A stretch of DNA of 60,983 nt, taken from assembly GCA_015233115.1 (NCBI GenBank), contig JADFYJ010000016.1, forward strand, positions 499 to 61,481, given 5' to 3'. The DNA is from Candidatus Omnitrophota bacterium (lineage in GTDB: Bacteria; Omnitrophota; Gorgyraeia; Zapsychrales; Zapsychraceae). Below the pieces are notes generated by a model. The model was not told the DNA's origin. It ran no database searches and saw nothing but the letters and a program-made list of their open reading frames with translations. The first letter of the stretch is position 1. Every line of letters starts with the position of its first letter. The position numbers and the translations under genes are program-made. Positions 43,141 to 50,876 of the stretch are shown piece after piece.

Positions 43141-43947
43141 TTATCCTGCCTTGTTAACCATTTTTTTCGCGCCTTTGGGCTCAGGTTTACTTTTTAGAAC
43201 CGGTTCCTTAAAACGCAAATCAATATACTCTATCTGTTCCGGCTTTAAATCTTTTTGCTGAAGCATGATAGCCAGATCGCCGATCTTTTCCGGAATTTGA
43301 TCCCTGGATAAATAAATTAATAAATTATTACTTAACACCATCTCAACTTTAGATGTGTTGGTAACATCCATCGCTTTAATCGTCAAACTGGCCAAGCGCG
43401 GCTCCATGGCAAACTCCCGGAACAAAGCCACAGCCACAAAAGCGTTATCTGAATGCAGCCGGTATCCCAAAGTGATCGTCGGGCCAGAGACCTTCAATCC
43501 TTTAATCAAAGGCAATTTATCATTGCGCAATTGATCATAAAACAAAATATATCCATTACGATCCAAAGTGATCAACTTGCGGTTATATTCAAACTGCAAA
43601 TACGGATCACGTTTTTGTGCCGCGATCATAATTTCATCCGGAAAACGCCGCTCTACACGCAAGTTGGCCAATTGCGGATAACGCAATTCCAAACCCTGCT
43701 TTAAGCGCGGCATATCCACATCAAAAATACTTTTCCCGACCATGTAGGAAAAATCAGTTCTCTGGATAAAATCCAAAGACTGCTCTACTACCACCCGGCG
43801 GACTTTAAAATAAGGAGCGTGAACAACAAAATCTAACACAGATTTTGAAACCCAAAACCCCAAGCCGAACAAGACGATAAGTATGACGATATCCCGAATG
43901 AGAGCAACCGGAATTTTTTGTTTAGTTTTCTTTGCCGCTTTTCCCAT
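43141..43947 (-). CDS. ftsQ: Cell division protein FtsQ (DivIB)
   Basis: 268 residues. A short basic N-terminus (KAAKKTKQK), one membrane helix (IVILIVLFGLGFWVS near 20-36), then a POTRA-like domain (FKVRRVVVEQSLDFIQRTD) and FtsQ beta domain with RRFPDEIMIAAQKRDPYLQF near 105. It overlaps ddl by 26 bases. It is part of the FtsQLB divisome complex. Its length is normal. Confidence 0.92.
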   Translation of the reverse strand: MGKAAKKTKQKIPVALIRDIVILIVLFGLGFWVSKSVLDFVVHAPYFKVRRVVVEQSLDFIQRTDFSYMVGKSIFDVDMPRLKQGLELRYPQLANLRVERRFPDEIMIAAQKRDPYLQFEYNRKLITLDRNGYILFYDQLRNDKLPLIKGLKVSGPTITLGYRLHSDNAFVAVALFREFAMEPRLASLTIKAMDVTNTSKVEMVLSNNLLIYLSRDQIPEKIGDLAIMLQQKDLKPEQIEYIDLRFKEPVLKSKPEPKGAKKMVNKAG

Positions 43948-44884
43948 ATGCCATCTCTGTTAATCTCAGACACAATGACTGAAAATCCATCCCTGATTGA
44001 CGAGCCGCTTTAGGCAGCAAGCTGGTCTCTGTGAAACCGGGTATGGTATTGATCTCTAATACATAAGCGTTATTATTCTGATCCAGCATCACATCGACCC
44101 GCGACACATCCGCGCAACCCAACGCCTTATGCGCTGACAAAGCCAGCTGTTGAACCTTAACCGCCACATCCTCGGGAATTGGCGCGGGAATTAAATAATC
44201 CGTCAAACCTTTTTGATATTTCGCCGTATAATCAAAAAAATCCCGTTTCGGCCTGATCTCAATGACTGGCAGACAGCTGTCTCCCAAAATTCCCACAGTT
44301 AATTCACGGCCCCGGATAAATCTTTCGATCAAAACCTGATCACCAAAAGACCATGATGATTCAATGGCACCGATCAACGCTTCTTTACTGACCGCGAAAT
44401 ACACGCCAATCGACGATCCTTCACATGCCGGCTTGACCACTAGAGGAAATAAACCGCCTAATTTTTTAATAATTTCATCTGCGGAAAAATCGTCGCCTTG
44501 ATGTAAAGAAATATAATCCGGTGACTTGATCCCGTTCTGAGTAAAAATCATGTGAGACAAGACTTTATTCAAAGATAACTGGCTCGCCTGAACGCCAGAA
44601 CCGGTATAAGAAATTGCCAATTCTTCCAAAATTTTCTGAATCTGACCATCTTCGCCGAGTCTACCGTGCAGCGCGATAAAAGCCAGATCAATTTTCTCAT
44701 CTTGGATTTGTTTAGTAATGACTCTTTCATCATTGGACACAATATCCACACCCTTAGCATCGCACCCTGCCGCCACCAAAGCCTCTAAAATAGCCTTTCC
44801 CGAACGCAAAGAAACGTCGCGCTCCGACGAATACCCCCCCATCAAAACACCTACACAACCGAATTTCTTAAATTTTTGATCCAT
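43922..44884 (-). CDS. ddl: D-alanine--D-alanine ligase
   Basis: 320 residues, ATP-grasp fold. VGVLMGGYSSERDVSLRSG at the start, DLAFIALHGRLGEDGQIQKI near 68, PLVVKPACEGSSIGVYFAVS near 148 and YVLEINTIPGFTETSLLPKA near 278, all typical of Ddl. It joins two D-Ala for murein synthesis. The gene follows murC; murB, usually between them, is absent. Confidence 0.97.
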   Translation of the reverse strand: MDQKFKKFGCVGVLMGGYSSERDVSLRSGKAILEALVAAGCDAKGVDIVSNDERVITKQIQDEKIDLAFIALHGRLGEDGQIQKILEELAISYTGSGVQASQLSLNKVLSHMIFTQNGIKSPDYISLHQGDDFSADEIIKKLGGLFPLVVKPACEGSSIGVYFAVSKEALIGAIESSWSFGDQVLIERFIRGRELTVGILGDSCLPVIEIRPKRDFFDYTAKYQKGLTDYLIPAPIPEDVAVKVQQLALSAHKALGCADVSRVDVMLDQNNNAYVLEINTIPGFTETSLLPKAARQSGMDFQSLCLRLTEMAYGKSGKEN

Positions 44885-45075
44885 ATTTATTGAGTAGTAA
44901 ACGTGGTAAAGGTGATAAAGGTGCTAAACGCAAAAAAACAAAAAAATAAATTTTTTAACACCATTTGTGTTTAATGATGAGCCAAGATGCCATTGGTTTT
45001 AAACCATCGCTTTTCTCACCATTCGTTTTTTCCTTTACCACATTTACCGCCTTTACCTCCTTTACCACTATTAAT
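44885..45075. repeat. Inverted TTTACC word repeats between murC and ddl
   Basis: The left part has GGTAAAGGTGATAAAGGTG (44902-44920) and the right part CCTTTACCACATTTACCGCC with more copies (45034-45070), giving a long imperfect inverted pair. The middle, 44930-45020, is AT-rich without a frame. It stands where murB would be expected. Confidence 0.65.
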
Positions 45076-46437
45076 TTATATTTTTGCCAACACTTCTTTC
45101 CCTAATTTTGTGATATCTCCGGCGCCTAGGGTTAAAACCAGGTCTCCCGGACGCGCCAAACCCAAAATACATTCTAATAATTTATCACGATTGACGTAGA
45201 TTACTTCATTTTTTGTAATTTTTTTCATGGAGTCCACAAAAACCTCTGCGCGGATGCCTTCTATCGGCTGTTCACTGGCCGCGTAAACATCCGTAACCAG
45301 TAAAACATCGCATCCTTCGAAACATGTGAGGAATTCATTCCATAAATGCTTCAAACGGGTGTACCGGTGCGGTTGAAACACGGCCACCACTCTTTGGATC
45401 TTCTCCCCCTTTAGCGAACTGGCTACTTGGCAGGTGGCTTTAATTTCCGTCGGGTGATGGGCATAATCATCGTAAACCGTTATGCCGTTTTTTTCTCCGA
45501 TCAGCTGAAATCTCCGCTCAACTCCGCGGAAACTTTCCAAGGCCTTTACAATATCGTCAAATTTAATGCCAATTTCCAAACAGACAGCCATGCACGCCAG
45601 CGCGTTGATAATATTATGCCGGCCCGGAACATTTAAAATAACCTGCCCCAAAACTTCATTATCCAGCACGCAATCAAACTGGCTTTGCAGTTTATTGATC
45701 CATACATTCTCCGGATGGATTAAATTTTCTTTATTAAGCCCAAAAGTAACAAATGACCGGCCGCTTTTTTTCGCGATTGCCATTAAATTCGCGTCATCCC
45801 CGCAGAGAAAAATCATGCCCTGTTTGCTAGTCTGTTCTAAATATTGTTGATACAATTCACCGATATGATCGAGATCCCGGTAAAAATCCATATGTTCCCG
45901 GTCCATATTGGTGATCACGGAATAATCCGGATGAAAAAATAAATGAGTGCCATCGCTGTCATCCACTTCTGCGACAAAATAATTTCCTTCTCCCAATGCG
46001 ATATTAGTCGAAAGCGTACGGACAATCCCGCCGATAGCGCCTGTAGGCGATAAGTTATTCACCTGCAGAGTATGCAATATCATCGACGAAGTGGTTGTTT
46101 TGCCATGCGCGCCAGTCACCGCAATATTTTTGTAATCTTTCATCAATTGCGCCAACAACTGCGCGCGGCGCAGAACTGGAATATTTTTTTCCCTAGCAAC
46201 AACGATTTCCGGATTATCCGCTTTGATCGCTGTGGATACAGCTACGAAATCCGGATTTCCCACATGGGACGCCTGATGCCCAATGGTAATCTCTGCCCCC
46301 TGCTTGCGCAGCATCACAATCATGTCATTTTCTTTCACATCCGACCCCGTGACTTTATATCCCGCCGCCAAAAGTAATCCAGCCAACCCACCCATCCCTA
46401 TACCGCCAACACCTACCAAATGATAATGCTGTTTCAT
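45076..46437 (-). CDS. murC: UDP-N-acetylmuramate--L-alanine ligase
   Basis: 453 residues from the ATG at 46437, which overlaps the TGA of the peptidase gene (ATGA). The N-terminus HLVGVGGIGMGGLAGLLLAA binds the UDP-sugar; IAVTGAHGKTTTSSMILHTL near 105 is the ATP loop, and EVDDSDGTHLFFHPDYSVIT near 158 with YDDYAHHPTEIKAT near 326 are typical. It adds L-Ala to UDP-MurNAc. The coupling to the metallopeptidase gene is unusual. Confidence 0.97.
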   Translation of the reverse strand: MKQHYHLVGVGGIGMGGLAGLLLAAGYKVTGSDVKENDMIVMLRKQGAEITIGHQASHVGNPDFVAVSTAIKADNPEIVVAREKNIPVLRRAQLLAQLMKDYKNIAVTGAHGKTTTSSMILHTLQVNNLSPTGAIGGIVRTLSTNIALGEGNYFVAEVDDSDGTHLFFHPDYSVITNMDREHMDFYRDLDHIGELYQQYLEQTSKQGMIFLCGDDANLMAIAKKSGRSFVTFGLNKENLIHPENVWINKLQSQFDCVLDNEVLGQVILNVPGRHNIINALACMAVCLEIGIKFDDIVKALESFRGVERRFQLIGEKNGITVYDDYAHHPTEIKATCQVASSLKGEKIQRVVAVFQPHRYTRLKHLWNEFLTCFEGCDVLLVTDVYAASEQPIEGIRAEVFVDSMKKITKNEVIYVNRDKLLECILGLARPGDLVLTLGAGDITKLGKEVLAKI

Positions 46438-47228
46438 TTTCTCTCCAAATAATCGACCCAATTGTCATTTAGTCGCTTGATACTGCGCACCTGAGGATAT
46501 ACTTTTTCCAGTACCGGTTCAAAAGAAAATCCTTCCTTAAGTTTTTTACACAGCCGAAAAAATCGGACATCTTCGTATTCATTAATTAAAAAATTAACCG
46601 CACTGGCAGATTCTTCGTAAAACAAATCCACCTCTGTTTTGGATATCTCATGGGTTAACTGCATTTGTGATAATTGTGCCAAAGTTTTAAATCGTTTATT
46701 TTTTATCGCCTCTTTCACATATTGATCTGAACCATACCGTTTAGCCTTTTCCTGATTCATCGCTACACCTTCTTCCAGCCATAAAGGAATTTCCGTCTCA
46801 AACCCGATCACTTCCCGAAAAATAATGTGCCCTAATTCATGAGGCAGGACCGAATCAAAAAAACCATTTTCAGCCGGAAAGGTGCGAATTGTTTTATCCT
46901 TTGCGTGCGCCACTCCGCTCGACCATGGAAAACCTTTTAAAGCCGCCACATAGTCATCATGGTTCGGGTAAATATAAATTTTGGCCCGATCATCCAAAGT
47001 CCAGGGCACTTCACTGCTCATCCCCAAATTTTCTTTAATCGTTCTAAAACACTCTTCTGCCGACTCTTGAACAGTTTTAACCAAATCATAAGGAACATTT
47101 TTGTAATAAACTAAAAAATGCCGCGTCCGTTCTACAGACCAGCCTTCAGGAACGTCCACCCGCGCCCATGCCTGGATAGTCATGGAAAAAAATAAAATTA
47201 ATAATAAGATTAAACTGCATTTATACAT
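46434..47228 (-). CDS. Exported gluzincin-type metallopeptidase (peptidase MA-like)
   Basis: 264 residues. A signal peptide covers 1-22 (SLILLLILFFSMTIQAWA). The zinc motif HELGH is in DSVLPHELGHIIFREVIG near 131, and the third ligand Glu probably lies in IPLWLEEGVAMNQEKAKR near 153, giving a HExxH...E gluzincin site. Proteins of this kind (peptidase_MA) are often found in uncultured bacteria; substrate unknown. Its end overlaps the start of murC, so it may act in cell-wall or envelope processing (inference). Confidence 0.85.
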   Translation of the reverse strand: MYKCSLILLLILFFSMTIQAWARVDVPEGWSVERTRHFLVYYKNVPYDLVKTVQESAEECFRTIKENLGMSSEVPWTLDDRAKIYIYPNHDDYVAALKGFPWSSGVAHAKDKTIRTFPAENGFFDSVLPHELGHIIFREVIGFETEIPLWLEEGVAMNQEKAKRYGSDQYVKEAIKNKRFKTLAQLSQMQLTHEISKTEVDLFYEESASAVNFLINEYEDVRFFRLCKKLKEGFSFEPVLEKVYPQVRSIKRLNDNWVDYLERK

Positions 47229-47253
47229 TTAGATTAATAATTTTGATTGTTAG

Positions 47254-47721
47254 TTAAAAATTAAAATGTCCTTGCGGATGTTCTTTTTTGATTTCCTCTT
47301 TAATAATTTTAATAAATTCACAAGCTGATTCTAAAGCGCTTTTCGCGTCAGTCATAGAAACATGAAACTTCCAAGGCTCATAAATAAAATTATTACGGTT
47401 TTTACGCATATAATCAAACTTCTCAGTCAACGCTTTATATCTATTCCCTAAAAAGTAGGACGCAAAACTAACAACTGTTTTATGCTGGAAATTAGTTGTA
47501 GGCCGAAAACCTTTCACAAACACAAAGGCCCTTGCCGCATGAAGCATCGCGGTATAAGCCGTTTCGTAAGCATGCCCTTCATCAATCGAAAGCAATTTTT
47601 CTGAAACCTGAAGATTTTTTTCAGCGCTGTTCATGACTTTCTCTATCTGATCAAAGCCTATCTTCTCCGGCTTTATCAGATTCTTTTCTGTATATTCATT
47701 TAAAAATTCTTTAGAGGTCAT
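47254..47721 (-). CDS. HEPN-domain protein, partner of the nucleotidyltransferase
   Basis: 155 residues. The helical HEPN pattern is visible: AYETAYTAMLHAARAFVFVK near 51, then KALTEKFDYMRKNRNNFIYE near 95-115. The usual RX4-6H ribonuclease motif appears as RNNFIYEPW, with Tyr where His is expected, so RNase activity may be lost. It overlaps the end of the nucleotidyltransferase gene by 11 bases. MNT-HEPN pairs act as toxin-antitoxin modules in which the nucleotidyltransferase modifies the HEPN toxin. Confidence 0.82.
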   Translation of the reverse strand: MTSKEFLNEYTEKNLIKPEKIGFDQIEKVMNSAEKNLQVSEKLLSIDEGHAYETAYTAMLHAARAFVFVKGFRPTTNFQHKTVVSFASYFLGNRYKALTEKFDYMRKNRNNFIYEPWKFHVSMTDAKSALESACEFIKIIKEEIKKEHPQGHFNF

Positions 47722-48283
47722 CTTTGCTTCCTTTAATAAATATTTTCTTGCCCTTTATGACCTCTAAAACAAAAGAATTTTTTTTCTTTTTCTCTTTTTG
47801 ATACTCGCCATTTGTATAACGGGTATAATTAATTTCTTTAAACAATTTTTTCTCAAGATTACTAATATTGATCACCAACTTATCTTCATCAATGTCATCG
47901 CCGATCAAAAATATATCTATATCGCTATCCTGCCGCTCTTCCCCCTTAGCAAAAGACCCGTATATAAAAGCAGCCTTGACTCCGTTTATCTTAATTAAAC
48001 AGTCTTGTACCAGTTTTATCACGCCTGCTGTTTTATAAACGATATTTTTTAATTCTTCATAAACCGGATTTTGCTTATTCAAATAAAAAAGCTTAATGTT
48101 GCCAACCTCCCGCACATTAAGGATCCCTAAAAAAATAAGTTTCTTAATCTCCCGATGCAGAGTCCCTACAGACATTTTGTGCATCGACGCCAGTTGTCTT
48201 GTGTAGTACTCATTTCCCGGATTGCTAAAAAAAGTATTTAATAAAACTTGCCGCGTTTTTGATCCTAATAGACCAGACAACAT
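47711..48283 (-). CDS. Winged-helix nucleotidyltransferase (MNT type), antitoxin-like
   Basis: 190 residues. The N-terminal winged helix (about 1-75) has EYYTRQLASMHKMSVGTLHR and EIKKLIFLGILNVREVGNIK. The nucleotidyltransferase core has AFIYGSFAKGEERQDSDIDI near 104-123, the GSx10DxD motif. MNT proteins AMPylate HEPN partners. The fused DNA-binding domain would let it bind its own promoter, where tandem repeats lie. It sits between murG and the metallopeptidase-murC genes. Confidence 0.87.
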   Translation of the reverse strand: MLSGLLGSKTRQVLLNTFFSNPGNEYYTRQLASMHKMSVGTLHREIKKLIFLGILNVREVGNIKLFYLNKQNPVYEELKNIVYKTAGVIKLVQDCLIKINGVKAAFIYGSFAKGEERQDSDIDIFLIGDDIDEDKLVINISNLEKKLFKEINYTRYTNGEYQKEKKKKNSFVLEVIKGKKIFIKGSKDDL

Positions 48284-48293
48284 AATGTTCCCC

Positions 48294-48332
48294 TTTTGAG
48301 AACAATTGTATCAATTTTGAGAACATAATCAA
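48294..48332 (-). promoter_or_regulatory. Promoter and tandem operators of the MNT-HEPN pair
   Basis: On the minus strand, -35 TTGATT (48327-48332) and -10 TACAAT (48305-48310) are separated by 16 bases. Two exact TGTTCTCAAAA repeats lie at 48315-48325 (in the spacer) and 48294-48304 (over the start site), 21 bases apart, two helical turns. An AGGGG ribosome-binding site follows. This is a typical layout for autorepression by the winged-helix protein encoded next (inference). Confidence 0.7.
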
Positions 48333-48354
48333 TAAATATTGATGATTTTTCGTC

Positions 48355-48374
48355 CCTGCCTACCGGCAGGCAGG
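48355..48374. repeat. CCTGCC/GGCAGG palindrome
   Basis: CCTGCCTACCGGCAGGCAGG forms a 6-7 bp GC-rich hairpin in the gap between murG and the MNT gene. It is followed by a CATCCCTCGTCCC word repeat. Short palindromes of this type are scattered in genomes of uncultured bacteria. No U-tract follows, so it is not a clear terminator. Confidence 0.55.
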
Positions 48375-48397
48375 CTTCATCCCTCGTCCCGCATCCC

Positions 48398-49465
48398 TCA
48401 CCTACAAATAAATATTTCCCTCGCCAATTTTTTCGCTGCGTCAGGCTGATAAATACCCGCTTCGCTTAATTGCGATAAACTGGAACTGCCTTGTAAAAAT
48501 CCTTCAATAGCGCCGCTCACTTCTCCAGAATTAAAATATTTTTCGTCAATCACTTTCGCCCAGCCGGCTTTAGCCAAGGCTTGAGCATTAAATTTTTGAT
48601 GGCCGCCGGCATGCGGATAAGGAATTAATACTGATGGACGTTTAAACATGGCTAATTCAAAAACAGTCATAGCGCCCGAACGTCCAATAACTAAATCCGC
48701 CATGGTATAAAGTTCCGCCATTTTGTTGGAAAAATTGAATACTTGCACGGGGATTCCGGTCTTCAGATATCGATCCTTAACGTCTGAAAAATCCTTGTAT
48801 CCGCTGACATGAATTATTTGGAAAGAATACTGGGCTTTTAACTTTTCCAGGATGCTAACCAAGTCACGATTAAATTTCTGACTGCCCTGACTTCCGCCAA
48901 AAATCAAAATAGTTTGACGATTCGCATCCAGACCATACTCAGACAAAAGATCATTTTTGCTTTTGGCGGGAAATTGAATCGTGACCGGACAGCCGGTAAG
49001 AACAGTTTTTTGCGGCGGAAAATAAAGGGTGCTTTCCTGAAAACTGACAGCAATTTTGGAAACCAAATACGCTAAAATTTTATTCGCTTTCCCAGGTTTC
49101 ACATTTTGTTCATGCAATAGACACGGGATTCTTAAAATCACGGCAGCTAACACTATGGGAAATGCGCTATAACAACCAAACCCGCAGACCACATCCGGCT
49201 TGATATCATAAAGTTTTTTTCCAGCTCTAAATACCGCCGTCATCGCCCGGCCCATGGCACTCAGTATCTTAATTGGATTTAAAGACGTGATTCCCCGGCT
49301 GTCAATATTAACCACTGTGTAGCCATCATCTTCAATCAATTTCTGATTTTTCCGGAAGTCCCCGCAAAATATAACCCGATGGCCCACAGCCGTCAACTCC
49401 CGCGCCGTTGCCAGCGCCGGAAACAAATGCCCACCCGTCCCCCCGGTAGCTAATACAATTTTCAT
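48398..49465 (-). CDS. murG: MurG, UDP-GlcNAc:lipid I N-acetylglucosaminyltransferase
   Basis: 355 residues from the ATG at 49465, where the family N-terminus KIVLATGGTGGHLFPALATA starts; a longer frame to 49534 lies in a repeat. LLHEQNVKPGKANKILAYLV near 118 and FGGSQGSQKFNRDLVSILEK near 185 are typical, and DLVIGRSGAMTVFELAMFKR near 255 closes the donor site. It makes lipid II. Confidence 0.96.
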   Translation of the reverse strand: MKIVLATGGTGGHLFPALATARELTAVGHRVIFCGDFRKNQKLIEDDGYTVVNIDSRGITSLNPIKILSAMGRAMTAVFRAGKKLYDIKPDVVCGFGCYSAFPIVLAAVILRIPCLLHEQNVKPGKANKILAYLVSKIAVSFQESTLYFPPQKTVLTGCPVTIQFPAKSKNDLLSEYGLDANRQTILIFGGSQGSQKFNRDLVSILEKLKAQYSFQIIHVSGYKDFSDVKDRYLKTGIPVQVFNFSNKMAELYTMADLVIGRSGAMTVFELAMFKRPSVLIPYPHAGGHQKFNAQALAKAGWAKVIDEKYFNSGEVSGAIEGFLQGSSSLSQLSEAGIYQPDAAKKLAREIFICR

Positions 49466-49486
49466 TAAATTTATGTTTTCGGTTGT

Positions 49487-49612
49487 TGTAGGGGCGATCT
49501 CCCGATCGCCCGCATCAATAAAATTGTTTTTCAATCATTCGTGTCTAAAATCAATTGTTTATAACAAAAAAACGACAATTTTGTAACGGGAGATCAGGAG
49601 ATCTCCCCTACA
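49487..49612. repeat. MITE-like inverted repeat with TGTAGGGG ends
   Basis: The left arm TGTAGGGGCGATCTCCCGAT (from 49487) and the right arm ATCAGGAGATCTCCCCTACA (to 49612) are near-perfect reverse complements over 26 bases. The interior (49513-49586) is AT-rich. TGTAGGGGCGA-ended palindromes are common small mobile elements or REP-like sequences in many bacteria. It lies between ftsW and murG. Confidence 0.7.
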
Positions 49613-49619
49613 GATCTGG

Positions 49620-50708
49620 TTATAAGTCTTCTGTTCTCGAAATATTCAATAACAATCCTACAGCAACCATATTAAAAATTAAGGCTGAACCTCCATAGCT
49701 GATAAAAGGCAGAGGCAATCCTTTAGTTGGCAATGCTCCCATGCTCACACCGACATTTACCATAGCTTGTGTCCCCAGCATCGCGACAATACCGCTGGCC
49801 AGATAATAACCGAACGGGTCTTGAGTCCGTTTGGCAATCCGCGCGCCTTGCCAAACAAAAATTATAAACAGCATAATCACCGTAAAAGCGCCTAACAATC
49901 CCAGTTCTTCTCCGATAATTGACATAATAAAATCTGTGTGCGCCGCAGGTAAATAAAATAATTTTTGAACACTTTTTCCCAAGCCTAATCCGAATATTCC
50001 GCCCGAACCAAACGCGATGTGCGATTGGGTTAATTGAAAACCCGCGCCCAAACTGTCTTTCCATGGATCCAAAAATGCCACCATGCGCCGCATACGATAA
50101 GGTTCAAATTTAATCAACACAATAATTGCACCCAACGCCATAATAGCGATCGACATCACATGGCTTAATTTCGCGCCGCCGATAAACATCAGCACCCACA
50201 CCATAAGACCGATCAACACCGCATTCCCCATATCTGGCTCTTTTAATATGAGTAAACAAGTTATTCCCATGACCATCATTAAGGGAAAGAATCCCCTGCT
50301 CAAACTGCGGATCTCATTTTTCTTTCTGGCTAAAAAATCTGCCACATAAATCAGCATGGTTAATTTGGCTAACTCCGAAGGCTGAAAATTGATCGGCCCA
50401 ATCTTAAACCACCGGCGGGCGCCAAAGCTGGATTTTCCTAGATGGGGGATTAAAACCAGGACTAATAACACAATCGAAATCAACATCATAGGCTTGGCAT
50501 ATTTCCGAAGTTCCCGGTAGTCGATCAGCATAACCGGTATAGTGGCGATCACGCCCATTAATACAAATAATAAATGCCGGGTTAAAAAATATGTAGAATT
50601 TTTTAATTCCTGCTGAGCATAAATCCCGCTGGCACTATAGATCATAATGATCCCAATGCACAAAAACAAAATCACCACCATAGCTAAAGAAACTCTGAGT
50701 TCTTTCAT
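49620..50708 (-). CDS. ftsW: FtsW, SEDS-family peptidoglycan polymerase
   Basis: 362 residues with about ten membrane helices. LCIGIIMIYSASGIYAQQEL near 17, WFKIGPINFQPSELAKLTML near 101 and the loop FIMSIIGEELGLLGAFTVIM near 250 are typical; the C-terminal GLPLPFISYGGSALIFNMVA is diagnostic. It polymerises glycan strands with FtsI at the septum. FtsW versus RodA is decided by cluster position. Confidence 0.95.
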   Translation of the reverse strand: MKELRVSLAMVVILFLCIGIIMIYSASGIYAQQELKNSTYFLTRHLLFVLMGVIATIPVMLIDYRELRKYAKPMMLISIVLLVLVLIPHLGKSSFGARRWFKIGPINFQPSELAKLTMLIYVADFLARKKNEIRSLSRGFFPLMMVMGITCLLILKEPDMGNAVLIGLMVWVLMFIGGAKLSHVMSIAIMALGAIIVLIKFEPYRMRRMVAFLDPWKDSLGAGFQLTQSHIAFGSGGIFGLGLGKSVQKLFYLPAAHTDFIMSIIGEELGLLGAFTVIMLFIIFVWQGARIAKRTQDPFGYYLASGIVAMLGTQAMVNVGVSMGALPTKGLPLPFISYGGSALIFNMVAVGLLLNISRTEDL

Positions 50709-50726
50709 AATAAATAAAATAATTTG

Positions 50727-50800
50727 GTTGATGGTTTTTGGTTGTTGGTTTTTGGTTAAAAAAAACGAATAATTGTTTGGTTGTTAGTTTTGGATAATTG
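50727..50800. repeat. GGTTGTTGGTTTTTGG word repeat
   Basis: GGTTGATGGTTTTTGG, TTGTTGGTTTTTGGTT and GGTTGTTAGTTTTGG follow each other between murD and ftsW. It is the reverse of the words found at 24640-24672. Confidence 0.6.
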
Positions 50801-50876
50801 TTTTTTGTGTTGATTAAAATATTATTCGTTTTTCAAAAATTAAAAGCCATAAACTTATATAATCAATTTGTTAATT

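Noticed and set aside
44885-45072. CRISPR array
   Set aside because: Words are short, imperfect and contiguous, without regular repeats and unique spacers of constant length; no cas gene nearby. The same holds for the other word repeats.
48355-48374. Rho-independent terminator before the MNT gene
   Set aside because: Hairpin is good but no U-tract follows on either strand.
49466-49534. Longer MurG start
   Set aside because: The extra codons come from the left arm of the TGTAGGGG palindrome; the conserved N-terminus begins at 49465.
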